This document shows positions 1 through 11,819 of a stretch of DNA of 64,000 nt, in pieces. Both the position numbers and the translations under genes were made by a program. Each line of letters starts with the position of its first letter. Position 1 is the first letter of the stretch. The notes beneath the pieces were generated by a model. That model did no database searches. It saw nothing but the letters and a program-made list of their open reading frames with translations, and was not told where the DNA came from. The stretch lies in contig OY723255.1 in assembly GCA_963210315.1 (NCBI GenBank), positions 682,001 to 746,000 on the forward strand. The letters run 5' to 3'. Origin of the DNA: Rhynchopus euleeides (taxonomy: Eukaryota; Euglenozoa; Diplonemea; Diplonemida; Diplonemidae).

Positions 1-690
1 CGGGAGGTCAGGGCTCACTGTGGCGAACAGGCGAACAGCTCGTGACATTCTCATGCTCCGGGAGCTCAGGGCTCACTGTGGAGTCGCAAAGCGAACAGCT
101 CATGGTCGTCTCATGCGGTCAGCTCCGGGAGCTCAGGGCTCACTGTGGAGTCGCAGGCGAACAGCTCGTGATACTCTCATGCTCCGGGAGCTCAAGGCCC
201 ACTGTGGAGTCGCGAAGCGAACAGCTCATGGTCCTCTCCTGCGGTCAGATCCGGGAGCTCAGGGCTCACTGTGGAGTCGCGTAACGAGCAGCAAATGGTG
301 CACGTCTTAATCTAATGCACATCAGCTCCTGGAGCTCAGGGCCCGCTGTGGAGTCGCAGGAAGAAACGGCTCGCGGTGCAGAGGTCTTCTTTTCCTGTGA
401 TGGGCTCCTAGGCTCAGGGCATACTAAAGAGGCACAAGGAACGGCTAGTGGTGTGTGCGGTTTTCCTGGAGCTCAGGGCTCGACTGTGAAGTCACGGAGA
501 AAAAGCGCGGCTGGCGATGCAAAGGTCACCTGTGGAGTCACGAAAAAACAGCTGGTTGTGCTCTTGGAGCGCAAGACAGCTGCGGGGGCGCTTGTGTGGA
601 AGTGCCTTTGTGAGGTTGCACCTGGAGCTCACGGCTCAGCTGTGGCAGCAATCAAGGAACAGGTGGCCAGGTCTATTTTGGTCAGAAAAA
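1..690. repeat. Degenerate minisatellite, ~58-72 bp unit
   Basis: A unit beginning CTCCGGGAGCTCAGGGCTCA and followed by CTGTGGAGTCGC recurs near 56, 124, 182, 248 and 328, then in increasingly diverged form near 466, 530 and 622. Several frames stay open through it, but the translations only repeat the unit, so I do not call a gene. The left edge is cut by the window. Confidence 0.85.
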
Positions 691-695
691 TGTTT

Positions 696-880
696 TGTTG
701 ACCGCTTCCACCACTCCTCTGCACAAATCTCACGACCGGCTATTGTGTGTTTGTGTTGTCTGAAGTACAGAAGGTGTGGTGGAGCACGAAGAAAGGGAAA
801 CATGACAGAGGTGATGACGCCAGTCCTTTCTAGTATCGTATTTCCTCCTATACACAATGCTGCGCTGTGTTTTGGATGGT
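696..880 (-). repeat. Diverged DIRS-type terminal-repeat fragment (B-A)
   Basis: It contains CCGCTTCCACC (the B-repeat end seen at 2455, 7205 and 48212 rc), then GTCTGAAGTACAGAAGGTG and GGTGGAGCACGAA, then GTATCGTATTTCCTCC. This is the same order as in the better-preserved A repeats at 2518-2742 and 7268-7521. It is the most diverged copy in the window. Confidence 0.5.
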
Positions 881-961
881 ATAAAAAAACTCGGTCAGCC
901 CAAAAAAAAAAGCATAAATTTCCGGGGAAAAAAGCGGATTTTTCTTGGGGTGCAGCAGCAC

Positions 962-1700
962 AGGAGGTGAAGAAGCTCCTGCTGACCAAGCAGATCAGAC
1001 AGACAAACGCTGACTTTGCCCTGTTTCTGTCCACCATCGGGTCTGGACAGATCAACATCAACGAACAGGACCAGATGCAGCTCCCTCCCATCATAACCCA
1101 CTCGGGAGGGTCTCCCTACACCCCCGATGACCTCGTCAACTTCACCTTTCCTCAGCTGCAGCAGGGTGTTGTGGGGAACTCGGTGATCATGGCACCGACA
1201 AACAGCCGGAGGAGTGAGCTCAACGCTGCTTGTCTGGAGCAGATGCCTGGGGAGAGTGTTCACATCCTCGCCAAGAACACGGTAGCTGAGGACTGTGCGG
1301 TTGACCTCGGGGTTGCAAATGACTTCAACGACCCCAGCTTCCCGCTGAACGACTTGGAGGTGAAGATCGGATGTCCCGTCATCCTGCTGAAGAACCTCGA
1401 CCCACCTGGCGGTCTCTGCAACGGAACCCGAATGATTGTGAAGAAGGCCTCGCAGTACTCCCTGCTGTGCTGCGCCATCGATGACCCTGCAAAGGAGTTC
1501 AACATCCCCCGCACACGTAACGAGCCGGACGAGAAGAAGGCCAGCTTCACCTTCTTCCGCTTCCAGATCCCTGTTGCGTTGGCGTTTGCAATCACCGTGA
1601 ACAAGTCGCAGGGGCAGACGCTGGGGAAGGTTGGCCTTGACCTGACGAAGGCCCAGTGCTTCACACACGGGCAGCTTCGGAACGCGAACACCCCATTCTC
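962..1700 (+). pseudogene. Helitron/PIF1-type helicase, C-terminal fragment
   Basis: The translation from about 962 shows the C-terminal half of a PIF1-family DNA helicase as found in Helitron Rep/Hel proteins. In order it has a segment resembling 'DFALFLSTIGSG', then 'IMAPTNSRRSELN', 'KIGCPVILLKNLDPPGGLCNGTR' (split here by description only), and helicase motif VI-like 'AITVNKSQGQTLGKVGLDL', ending at 'FTHGQL'. The Walker A and B half, the Rep nuclease and the expected 'ALSR' continuation are missing. The frame upstream of ~960 is unrelated sequence. It is therefore a broken remnant. A host PIF1 exon is an alternative, but the abrupt ends and the adjacent hAT remnant favour a dead transposon. 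Confidence 0.8.
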
Positions 1701-1768
1701 CTTCTGTCCCGTATTCGTCGCTAGCCTAAGAATAACGTCAGCAGTCTCGAATTCCGTCTCCCGGCAAC

Positions 1769-2190
1769 ATGGTGGACACGCAGGTGCAGGAGGCTCTGGG
1801 CTACATCGCTGACCACTACATGGCACCTCTCCCGGGGATCACTGGCGCGTACCCTTGCCCGGAATTCAATGCCCCAGCACACCCACCGAAGTGGGCACAG
1901 GCGCACAAGACTACCCTTCTGCAAGAGTGCCCGGGTGTCTGTTCCGAGATTCGGAGGTTGGGCCTGCGTGATCTGCAGGAGGTTATTCAGCGGTTTACCT
2001 CGGGAAACCTCGCTCTCACGTACCCAGCAACATGCAGGCTACTCCAGCTTGCATCTATCCTTCCGCTGGGCACTGCTTCTGTTGAACGCTTGTTTTCCAA
2101 GCTCCGCCTTGTCTTCACCAGGCTTCGCCAACTGAGGAGCGAAAGCCTTGCAACTGTACTCTTTGTAGGAGTGGAATGTCGCGAATATTC
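1769..2190 (+). pseudogene. hAT transposase C-terminal dimerisation-domain fragment
   Basis: The frame from the ATG at 1769 encodes a segment ending in 'ILPLGTASVERLFSKLRL' and 'TRLRQLRSESLATVLFVGVE'. This matches the C-terminal hAT dimerisation motif, with its hallmark 'ASVER.FS' followed by a basic 'R.RL..E.L' helix. The DDE catalytic core and BED zinc finger are absent, so the protein cannot be a functional transposase. After about residue 140 the translation becomes low-complexity. It directly follows the helicase remnant, suggesting nested or joined dead transposons. Confidence 0.75.
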
Positions 2191-2454
2191 ACAGGGTATC
2201 CCCGAAGCCACTCTTGCGAGGTACCTAGGGTACCCCGAGAGAATGGCACCCCTCGAGGGCCCAGGGCCGAGGGGGGGGGTGACATTCTTCTGGGTGAACG
2301 GGGTGGTGGGGGGCAAATCAACTGTGTGTGTACTGTGACCGAGTCTGACCGAGTTTCGGCCCCAACCTCAAAATCCAAGCTAAGCCCCTGTCACAACTCA
2401 AAATTGTCAAAAATACAGCAGCAGTCTCTCGAGTCTTCCTTTCAGATGATTTTT

Positions 2455-2746
2455 GCATTGATCGCTTCCACCAAAAAACACACAAAAAACCCCCCCCCCC
2501 CCGCGTGTCGAGTGACCTTACCTGTCTGAAGTACAGAAAATGTGTCGGGTTGGGTGGAGCATACACACACACATACACATATGTTCACACAACACAGGGC
2601 AAACCGCACAAACGTGTTCACACATCCGGCATCCTATGCGAAATACCCGCCGCTCCCCGGGAGCTGTTGCGGGAACCATCTGCTCTTCCGACCCACCGAG
2701 ACTCTTGCCGTATTTTCTCTACCACACGGGGTGTGTTTTACCAAAA
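2455..2746 (-). repeat. DIRS-type terminal repeats (family E1): B end, poly-C, A repeat
   Basis: The fragment reads in reverse orientation. GCATTGATCGCTTCCACC (B end) is at 2455-2473, followed by a poly-C tract and then the A repeat 2518-2742, which ends GTGTGTTTTACC before an A-run. The A repeat recurs at 3200-3424, and in forward orientation at 30601 and 34628. It contains (CA)n, a CACAC/GTGTG inverted repeat near its outer end, and a splice-donor-like CAGGTAAGG on its forward strand. Confidence 0.75.
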
Positions 2747-2765
2747 AGAATCACAAAACATACAA

Positions 2766-2868
2766 AGGGAGGGGGGGTTGGGTTGGGTTGGGGGGAGGGG
2801 GGGGAATTGTGGGGAATTGAAATAGAAGTAGGGTGGGGGTGGGGGTGGGGTGGGGTGGGGGATAATTT
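2766..2868 (+). repeat. G-rich tract with G-quadruplex potential
   Basis: Runs of GGG to GGGGGGGGG separated by T, TT or A recur about fifteen times in ~100 bases, including GGTTGGGTTGGGTTGG and GGGTGGGGGTGGGGG. The complementary strand would be C-rich. No gene is associated with it. Confidence 0.8.
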
Positions 2869-3019
2869 TTAGAGGCGCAGTGCAAAAGACAATAATTTTC
2901 ACAGCGCCGTTCAGCAGAAGAAACCCCCCCCCGTTTCTCAGCATGCATTTCCGTTTGTTCTTTGGTTTTGCGTTGGCGTTGGAACTTCTACCCACGTAAC
3001 CCTGAAACGAGCCTTTCTT

Positions 3020-3430
3020 CCCCCGAAAATGACCTTGGAGGCCTTCCCTCTGTATCAAAGTGCGTCAGGCTGCATTGATCGCTTCCACCTCAACCCGTCA
3101 CTCGTCACGCGTTTTTTTTTCTCGCTGGCGCTAGTGATGTCGGCTGGCAGAAAAAACACACAACAAACCCCCCCCCCCCCCCCCGCGTGTCGAGTGACCT
3201 TACCTGTCTGAAGTACAGAAAATGTGTCGGGTTGGGTGGAGCATACACACACACATACACATATGTTCACACAACACAGGGCAAACCGCACAAACGTGTT
3301 CACACATCCGGCATCCTATGCGAAATACCCGCCGCTCCCCGGGAGCTGTTGCGGGAACCATCTGCTCTTCCGACCCACCGAGACTCTTGCCGTATTTTCT
3401 CTACCACACGGGGTGTGTTTTACCAAAAAA
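3020..3430 (-). repeat. DIRS-type terminal repeats (family E1), second copy
   Basis: The B end (GCATTGATCGCTTCCACC) is at 3072-3089. A spacer with a T-run, 'CTCGCTGGCGCTAGTGATG' and ~18 C follows, then the A repeat at 3200-3424. The spacer plus A repeat is the reverse complement of 30601-30912 and 34628-34930, so this is the same ~320-bp element in the opposite direction. Confidence 0.75.
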
Positions 3431-3431
3431 T

Positions 3432-6400
3432 GTACAAAATGCTGCTGCCCAAGTAAACGACTAAAGTATACGGTTTTTCAGATTTTGGTTGATATAGTAA
3501 CCAAGCCCTTGCGCTTCGACGGCCGTGGCATATCAGGGGGTAGCGTCGAATCATGGTACCGAAAGCCTTTTTTTTGGTTTCCTCCGGCACCCGAGGATGG
3601 CGGGAGCGGGAGCGGGACTGCGGAAGGAACCCAGCGCCTCACACCGTCCACCGACGGGAAAGTTAAGTAACAACACGAGCGCGCGCGAAAAATCGACCCC
3701 TAGCGTTTTCCCCCTGGTCCCCCCAAAACAGGAGCGTCCGCCCACCTAATCTCTAAATCGAAAAAGTTAGCGACAGGCCTGGATCGTGGGCGCGCGGCGG
3801 CGGCGGCGAAGCCGCCGCCGCGATCGCGTACGAACCATATTTTACTGCATGGCCACCACTTCCACCCCCCCCCCCCCCACGACTGACCATCATTCCACGA
3901 GATCTCGGAATTCAAAAAGTTAGCGACCAGCCTGATCCCCTCCTGACGAACACCTTGTTGGGAGACAAATAGATCCAGGCCGGAGTGCCCGCGAGGCAGT
4001 GTCCCTTCTGGACACCTCGCCCCAAAACTATTCAAATCGTTCAAAATACGCGTCGGGGAGGGGGGTGGGTGGGTGGGTGGGGTGGGGACATCTACAACCG
4101 TTGCCCTCCTCCTTGCGATTGCGCGTGTTGCTATTTGCCGCGTCATATCATTGTCACTTGCAACCCTGGCTTGTGTCGCCGTTTCGGGCCTTCCACACAA
4201 ATCCAATCCATCCCGCTACTTCTCCTCACCTAGGGGCGAGGGCATCCTAGAGCCTGGGGCAGATAGCAGGCAGACACAACAGACACACTGTGACACAACA
4301 CACACAGGGGCCCTTCGCTCAGTAATGCAGGTGGGGGAGAAACAGTGAGCCGCCGCACAACACGTTTGGCTGCAAAAGTGACACAGTTTGACACAACAGC
4401 GGTACAGAGCGAAGGCCTCCCACACGCCTGATATCAAGAAACGCCGTGTGGGGTCGGGTGGGGATTCACTCATGCAGAACTGCAGAATAGTATGGCCGCC
4501 TCAAATGAAAACAGAGCACGGCCACTCAGCCGACCACTAAAAACGTGTATGGGGCGGGGGGAAGGGGAGGGGAAGGGGGTTTGTATGGTGAAAAAGCAAC
4601 ACAGGCCTGTGTGAATGCGGCGAGGTGTGGCCTCTGCAAAAATATTCTGCACTGAGAGATTCGTATTGGTCACACCCTGGGTGGGGGAAGGGGGGAGTTG
4701 TTAGCACAACACCCCAATAATAAACGACGGGCTACTCTTCGGCCTCTGCACTGAGAGATTCGTATTGGTGTCGCTTCCTCCCGTTTTATGGTAGCGGGGG
4801 CAGTGTTCTGCATCTTCAGTAAATCTTTAGTATAGGCGAGGGTCGCCCTCAGACCCATTGAGACAACTCGGTTCATTGTTTTAGCTCTGATACGAGCACT
4901 GAGGAGGGCACCACACGGTTTCGCTCTCCTCTTCGTTGCGCTGTCGAGGGGGGGGGGGGGGTGTGGGTTACACATGCATACACTCGAAGCCGGTGATTGC
5001 GCCAGATGTTGAGACGCAAATCTTCGCGACTGCACGTTAAAAAGAGCGCGGGATTGCCGCTAAACGAGACCCATTTTCTCCAATTTTCCCGACAATTGCA
5101 TTGAACGAATGCAGTCTGCACTCTTTCTGCACAGACTCCTCCGGTTCCTTTTTGATGCGTTGACGCTTCCACACTCACACTCCTGCTAATGAAGGTGTCG
5201 TGAGTGAGGAGGCGCGACAACAATAACATGACACTTTCCACCGACATCGCAAAAAAGGATTGCCGGGTTTCTTTTGTTTTGTTTGTGCAACCTTCTGGTC
5301 ACCTGCACGTTGGGGCGTGGAGTGTAGGGGAACAAAACATAGCTCCCACTGCAACCTTTTTAGTTCTGAACGCTTTCCGTGAGCACGGTGCGTTTGACAC
5401 AAAAAAAAAGAATGGTAGGCAACCATGGGCAAGCAGTCCCGAGCCCATACACAAAGCGTGCTGTGCTGTGTGCAAACAAAGTGGCGCGTCTGGAAACATG
5501 CGGGATTATTGCTTTTCCCTTTTTTGTGTTCCAAATTCCCCCCCTTCGTTACGTGCGGGGCGGGGATGGGGGGGGGGGTAGTGAAATCGAAATTGAAGGG
5601 AGCACAAGAATGATCACCCTTCACTCGTTACGGGGGATGGGGGGGATGGCTGGGATCGACAGGTGGCAGGAAGAGCGGCGCAATTGCAACAACCAGGGAG
5701 GGCGAATAAAAAAACCCCCCCCCCTCCCACCAACAACAGCAACCACCCCGCGGCAGTTTACCTCCCGACGGTGGCGAGGTTGAGGTGACCACCCCCCTCT
5801 CAATTGGCAACGTTCCGCTGTAAACAGAGATGTGTAGATGTGTGGGGTGGAAATCGTATTCCCTGTTGCTGTATGGAGAGAACGCCCTCTCCAGCAACTG
5901 CAAGAATCAGAATCCGCCCCAATTTTTTCGTTGAGCGCACGCACAGGTGTGAAAAAGACAGCTGGGGGGGGGGGGTTGGGGAATACGAAGCGTGCACAGG
6001 AACGTATCATTCAACGGAGAAATACATAAAAGGGGGGGGGGGGGTCAATAATAATAGGGTTCGCTGAACCCTTTTGATCACACGAAATACACAGAAAAGT
6101 TTTCCTTGCTGGAGGTGTTGGTGTGTGATTGGGCAGCGGCAAGCACCTGGCACTTCCCCTGCTGTTGCATCCCTCCTGACAAGGCGCATTGTTGGGATAA
6201 CAGGGAGTAGCCGCCGCCATCACTATCACCGCCACCACCAAGACAACACGGGGTCTTCGCTCTGGAACCCAGGAAAATGTGTGAAAAGGCGAGCCCGCCT
6301 CACAGAATTGGCAAAGCGACGCAGTTCGACACAGAGCAGTTTGACGCAGTTTGGCACAGAGCGAAGGTCCCCCGCAACTGATTCACTTGTACACAGTGGC

Positions 6401-7163
6401 CAGGTCACTGCGGGATAACCTGGGTCAGGGTGTTTGTTCGCGGTCCAGTCTCCCGGTTTTTCGTGGGTCTTTCCTTCTACTGGTGTGATTCAGGAACCCC
6501 CCAGAACTGGCACAGAACCGGCACAGAACCCCTTCTCCCGCAAACCCGCACAGGTTTCAGCAGGGGACGGCTCTACTATTCATCCGAGAAAAGGCAGTAC
6601 GATTCCCCAATTTCATATCATTGCCGTATGATCTTGTTTCTGGTCTGGCTGACGCCCAAAAAAAGGTCAAATTTGGGTACTTCTTGGGTACTTGTTGGGT
6701 CACCGAAAAAGGGGGGGGGGGGGTGTCAAAACTTATTTTCTTGGGTGGAAAAATTCGACCTCCCAGAATCGTGATGTTCTTCCCCCATCGTACTTTTTGG
6801 ACTCCGCGCGGATCGTAGTGGGGTCATTTTTGTGGTCTAGGTGACAAACTTCACCCGTGAAATGCGGGTCTGGTTCAGGCAGTTGTGCCTGTGAATGCTG
6901 TACGGTAGAAACGGATGCACTGTATGCCTGGGCTGGGGGAGGGGGGGGGGGGGTATGAACGCCAGTTCCAAGATAGCCAAAAGACCTTTTGTGGCATTTG
7001 GTTGTGCGCACGATCGGCAGTGTGTTGCCTCTTGTGGCAGAGGGCGTTGCTGTGAATCCGGTGGTTCTGTGTTGCTTTCAAAACACGCACTGCTGCACGC
7101 GCCGTACACTCCCACTTGACTCTTTCGCTAGTGACAAGCAAAACTATCAAAGCTTGTTTGGGC
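3432..7163. other. Non-coding, low-complexity region
   Basis: I see no convincing gene here. Frames are short and dominated by G/C or T/A runs (for example near 3866, 4053, 4944, 5566, 5966, 6036, 6711 and 6940). Small internal duplications exist: CACTGAGAGATTCGTATTGG occurs at about 4650 and 4749. A GC-rich near-palindrome lies at about 3790-3820. A dispersed MITE-like repeat is listed separately. Confidence 0.7.
4311..4416. mobile_element. MITE-like dispersed repeat
   Basis: The repeat is bounded by CCTTCGCTC and its inverse GAGCGAAGG. The interior (AGAAACAGTGAGCCGCC, then CACAACACGTTTGGCTGC and CAAAAGTGACACAGTTTGAC) recurs at 62665-62770, and more diverged at about 6283-6375. It has no coding capacity. 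The short inverted ends suggest a miniature inverted-repeat element. An RNA-derived repeat cannot be excluded. Confidence 0.55.
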
Positions 7164-7166
7164 AAA

Positions 7167-7222
7167 TACTACGAGAAACACTTGGCCTCTATGCTGTGAG
7201 TGTTGCATTGGACGCTTCCACC
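7167..7222 (-). repeat. B2 repeat of the 7-12 kb element
   Basis: The 56-bp sequence from TACTACGAGAAACACTTGGC to GGACGCTTCCACC is repeated, apparently exactly, at 7522-7577. Its homologue in the intact element is 48560-48614 (reverse complement). Confidence 0.85.
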
Positions 7223-7267
7223 TGTTGAACGGGCTCCACCTCTTGCACTTTGAACCCCCCCCCCATA

Positions 7268-7521
7268 TTTTTTTTTGATTTGACAACTCCGGTTTGGTGT
7301 ACCTCGATGAGCTTACCTTACCTTGTCGTCGGACACAACATATCATCGTTGTCCCAAACCCCGTAACCCACGTGAAGTGGATCATCTGAAGTGCAGAATG
7401 AGGTGGAGCAGGTGGAGCACGAAACATAAGTAAACCATAGCAAGAGAGGCCAGCAGCAGTCCCGAGTCCATCGCGTTCCTCGTAGCATTTCCCGTACCAC
7501 ACAGGTGTGTTATGTGCAAAA
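7268..7521 (-). repeat. A2 repeat of the 7-12 kb element
   Basis: This ~253-bp direct repeat is a near-exact copy of 11820-12070 (A1). It starts at a T-run plus GATTTGACAACTCC and ends GTACCACACAGGTGTGTTAT GTGC followed by AAAA. Its outer end holds the inverted repeat CACAC-N2-GTGTG, a candidate recombinase site. It contains AAGGTAAGG on the minus strand. Confidence 0.9.
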
Positions 7522-7577
7522 TACTACGAGAAACACTTGGCCTCTATGCTGTGAGTGTTGCATTGGACGCTTCCACC
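7522..7577 (-). repeat. B1 repeat of the 7-12 kb element
   Basis: It is identical by eye to B2 at 7167-7222. It lies between A2 and the element's interior, whose end (CAGGACCCTTAGGACCC) is shared with 24647 and, in reverse complement, with 48194-48212. Confidence 0.85.
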
Positions 7578-9530
7578 CAGGACCCTTAGGACCCAAGGAC
7601 TTAGGGACGCCGCGCGAACGGTCTACTATTGAAGTGATCAGGCTCCGTCGCCCATCGTATGCATCCCTCCGATGGTAATGTACCGCTTTCTACGTTGTCA
7701 CGAGCACCTTGTACGGAAAACGATCGAACCTCACTCGCTGAGGGGATCCGCCTGCCTCGGCCGTGTGCCGCCGTCGTGTGGTCAGCCTCGTGATTCTTGG
7801 TGTGCCCTATCGACAACATGCCTGTCTCTCCAGTTGCCGCACCCGGCGAGAGAGTTGATGCGTCTCAACCCGGCGAAACTAAGGGGGCAAAGGTTGCACA
7901 CAGCCCCGCCTGTGCTGCAACCACCCGCTCTTGGCTGACCCCCGACGTCTGGTGCGTTTCCCACTCCGGGTATTTGAATCCTCACCCTGTACCTCTTCGG
8001 GATCCTCCATCCCCTGGGGAACCCTTCCCCTCGAGGCTTCTTCACGTCTCCGACATATTGGTGTGTGCCCACATGACCCTTCTTCCTGACATCCTCGATG
8101 TCGTTTTGCACCCCGGGCGATGCACTGAGACGGCCGTATCCAGGTAGTCAGTGGCCATGCCCAGCCCCTCAGCGTGACAGTCCTCTGGTGCGCTCCCAGC
8201 ACCACCACCGCGACGCTCGTGCATATTCAGCCACCATGACCCGGCAGCTCTCGCCTGGGGACAGGGCTCAGCGGATCGAGAAATCACAGTCTGAAACTCG
8301 CCTCCCAGCTCCTCCGCAGCAGTCTACTGTCCGGCCGTCTTAAACTCTCGCCCTTCGGGAGCCCGGCCAACACCCGGTGCTTTCCGGCGTGATCTCGATC
8401 GCTCTGTGGCTCTCTGTGTCCTCTCCGGTCTTCGCTGGCTGCGAGCGAGTTGCGGGGTGAAGCCCAACGCGCCTCTTCATGGCGCACTGGAGACGCTGCA
8501 TGGAGTGCCCAGGGGTAGGTGTGAGAGGTGCCGGCCCTTCTGGGTGAAAGAGGGCGATCGCGCGCACTGTCGTCTCCTGAACTCCGCTCGAGCGGTGGAC
8601 AACACGTTCCTGCGGCCCCCTTCCCACTGGGCTGATCCCCACTGTACCTGCCCCATCGCCCGCCTCGTAGACAGCGCATCAAACGGAGGCCCTGTGGCCC
8701 CACGTGGCGTCGATTCAGTGGTAACGCCCGGACTCAGTGTGGAGGGCGTATTTCCCGGTGCGTGAGGAAATTCGAGGCCCTGGAGGTGTGGGCATGCCAG
8801 AAGGATTCTCGGAGTCGCCTTCTTAATGAGAGAGGTGAGTCCCCGCGGACCGGAGCTTGTCGCACGCTGCAGTCGCTGTTCGGGCTTGTCGAGTAGGCTG
8901 CTGGGTACTCGGGAAGACTGGCCGACTGCCCCCCAACCTTGTGGAATGATCTCGGCCCGCTGCCATGGCTGCGGTTTCGGTGGACCCCCTCAGCGGCGGC
9001 ACCGCTGACACAGGCGATGCGGACGCGTCTCTCAGTCGCTGCTTCTTTTGCTCCCCGAGCAGTGCAGCTTGGGAGAGCGTCTCGGCTGTGTTGGATACCT
9101 GATCTCTGTGTATGTCCCACGGCACCTCGCAGGTGTCCAGTCAGCAGCTCCCCTTCCCTGCATGGAACTGTGAGGTCGTACGTCTCAACACCGGGCCACA
9201 GACGCCCGGAACTCCCCCTGACCCCTGTGAATAATGCAGGCTTGAATGTGTGTCCCCCGGCAGGGAGACTATGCTTCGACGGAGTATGCCCCGCTTGGGG
9301 CGTGTGCGGGCATCCGCTTGACGCCGGGGTGCGCGTAGTCGGCATTCGCGCAGATAAGCTGGGCACGACAGACGTGCCGGCTTCTCGGGGGCGTGTCCGG
9401 GGGCGTTGCATTGGTACACGAAAACTGTCGCCCTCGGAAAGCTCACGTCGCGTCACCGTGCTCGAGCTGGATCTGGCAGGCTGTGTGTGACAGGCCACCC
9501 TTCCGCCTTCAGGTGCCGTCGCTCGGGCAA
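7578..9530. other. Interior of the non-autonomous element, no recognisable gene
   Basis: About 2 kb separates the right-end module from the minisatellites. The longest frame is on the minus strand (9552-8734). It gives an Arg/Ser/Pro-rich sequence with no zinc finger, YR or RT motif, so I do not call it. In the intact relative this is where GAG-YR-RT would lie. The coding block therefore seems replaced or decayed beyond recognition. Confidence 0.6.
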
Positions 9531-10560
9531 AAAGGGTGTATTTCTCAATCAAGAGAGTATGCCCCTCACGATTGTGGCACGATTGTGTCTCCCCGGGTCA
9601 GGCTCGGTATTCCAGTCGAAAGCGTAAATGCCCCTCGGCACTGTGCTGGGCGGGGTTGTGTCTCCGTCAGGAGAGGAGGTGCCCCTCAGGCAAAATCCTG
9701 CGTCTCGCGGTCGGGAGTGAGTGCCCCTCGGCAGGAATGTGTCTCGGCCAGGTGTCCCTCAGGCAGGGAATGTAATGTCTCGGCCCGGTGTCCCTCGGGC
9801 ATGAATGTGCGTCTTGGCCAGGTGCCCCTCAGGCAGGGTGCCCCGTAGGCGGAAGTGTATGTCGCGGCCAGATGCCCCTCAGGCAGGGTGCCCCGTAGGC
9901 GGAAATGTATGTCTTGACCAGGTGCCCCTCGGGCAGGGTGCCTCGTAGGCGGAAGTGTATGTCTTGGCCAGGTGCCCCTCGGGCAGGGTGCCTCGTAGGC
10001 GGAAGTGTATGTCTTGGCCAGGTGCCCCTCGGGCAGGGTGTCTCGTAGGCGGAAGTGTCTGTCTTGGCCAGGTGCCCCTCGGGCAGGGTGCCTCGTAGGC
10101 GGAAGTGTATGTCTTGGCCAGGTGCCCCTCGGGCAGGGTGCCTCGTAGGCGGAAGTGTATGTCTTGGCCAGGTGCCCCTCGGGCAGGGTGCCTCGTAGGC
10201 GGAAGTGTATGTCTTGGCCAGGTGCCCCTCGGGCAGGGTGCCTCGTAGGCAGAGGTGTCTGTCTTGGCCAGGTGCCCCTCGGGCAGGGTGCCCCGTAGGC
10301 GGAAGTGTGTGTCTTGACCAGGTGCCCCTCGGGCAGGGTGCCTCGTAGGCGGAAATGTATGTCTTGGCCAGGTGCTCCTCAGGCAGGGTGCCCCGCAAGC
10401 GTAAGCTGTAGGTATGTCGTGGCCAGGTGCCCCTCAGGCAGGTAATGTCTCGGCGAGATGCCCCTCGGGCAGGAAAAATGCGTCTCGGCTAGGTGCCCCT
10501 CAGGCAGAAGTGGGTGTCTCGGTCCGATGCTCCTCGGCAAGATCGTGTCTCGGTCAGGAA
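9530..10560. repeat. Minisatellite, 50-bp unit
   Basis: About a dozen copies of a 50-bp unit (GGTGCCCCTCGGGCAGGGTG, then CCTCGTAGGCGGAAGTGTAT and GTCTTGGCCA) run in perfect register from roughly 9830 to 10400, with diverged copies on both sides. The core GTGCCCCTCGGGC is also the core of the 11.0-11.8 kb array and, inverted, of the array at 43740-44345. Open frames across it are repeat artefacts. Confidence 0.9.
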
Positions 10561-11009
10561 AGTAGGAGTTGGATATCACTGACGTCACTTTGCTGCATCA
10601 GTATCGACCCATTTATCAGCACCCGACTGTTGCTCTTGGTCCCGCCTTTGTCAGCGCCTCTGTGACGGAACCTCCAGCTGAAGTATGCGTTTGGAAACCT
10701 TGAGCGCGATCAAGCGTGAAGCAGGTTTTCGGCGAGGCGCGGTGATAGTCTCGATGGCTGATGGGAATGTCCTCAATCCGCTGCGGCCACGGGCGCAGCG
10801 CTGTCCCGCTGTCACGTTCATAAGCGGCGGAGGACCACCTTGAACACCACGGCGTCATCATCCCCATCTTTTTGCGCCCCTCCTTCGTGCTGATCCCCCC
10901 GTGCACCTCGCCGTCATTTATTAGAACCAGTGCGTGGGGGTGTTGTTGTCCTCAACCGCGGCTTCGGCCCTCTTGAGACCTGACACGAGCATGGTGTGAG
11001 GGTCGTCTT

Positions 11010-11790
11010 CTCGGTCGGGATTTGGTGCCCCTCGGGCAAGATTGTGTATCTCTCGGTCGGGAGAGCGGGTGCCCCTCGGGCAAAATTTTTGTCTCGGTCA
11101 GGAGAACAGGTGCCCCTCGGGCGAGATGCTGCGTCTCTCGGTCGGGAGAGTGGGTGCCCCTCGGGCATAGTTTTGTCTCGGTCAGGATAACGGGTGCCCC
11201 TCGGGCAAAACTGCGTGTCTCTCGGTCGGGAGAGTGAGTGCCCCTCGGGCAGAATATTGTCTCGGTCAGGAGAACAGGTGCCCCTCGGGCGAGATGCTGC
11301 GTCTCTCGGTCGGGAGAGTGGATGCCCCTCGGGCAGAATATTGTCTCGGTCAGGAGAACAGGTGCCCCTCGGGCAAGACTGCGTGTCTCTCGGTCGGGAG
11401 AGTAGGTGCCCCTCGGGCAAAATTTTTGTCTCGGTCAGGAGAACAGGTGCCCCTCGGGCGAGATGCTGCGTCTCTCGGTCGGGAGAGTGGGTGCCCCTCG
11501 GGCAGAATATTGTCTCGGTCAGGAGAACAGGTGCCCCTCGGGCAAAACTGCGTGTCTCTCGGTCGGGAGAGTGAGTGCCCCTCGGGCAGAATATTGTCTC
11601 GGTCAGGAAACCAGGTGCCCCTCGGGCAAGACTGCGTGTCTCTCGGTCAGGAGAGTGGGTGCCCCTCGGGCAGGGTAGAATGCTGCGTCTCTCGGACGGT
11701 CAGATCGTGTGTCCCTCAGTCAGGAGAGGAGGTCTCGGTCGCTAAAAACGCGCCCCCTCGGGCAGAGTGGTTGTGTCATCGCTGTTGTGT
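11010..11790. repeat. Minisatellite, dimeric ~85-bp unit
   Basis: Alternating ~41- and ~44-bp monomers each begin GTGCCCCTCGGGC and carry TCTCGGTCAGGAGAAC or TCTCTCGGTCGGGAGAG. The higher-order period is about 168 bp between identical variants (for example at 11113, 11281 and 11450). The array ends immediately beside A1 of the element. Confidence 0.9.
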
Positions 11791-11819
11791 CACACCAATT
11801 GCCTCTCGGGCGGTGTGTC

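Noticed and set aside
2766..2868. Telomeric repeat array
   Set aside because: GGTTGGGTTGGG occurs only briefly within irregular G-runs, in the middle of ordinary repeats. There is no consistent telomere unit.
8734..9552. 272-codon minus-strand frame as a GAG of the 7-12 kb element
   Set aside because: The position fits, but the translation is Arg/Ser/Pro-rich with no zinc-finger spacing or similarity to the GAG at 44386, and the plus strand is also open there.
9530..11800. Open frames with repeated 'CPSG'/'APRA'-type peptides
   Set aside because: Translation of the 50- and 85-bp minisatellites; no gene context.
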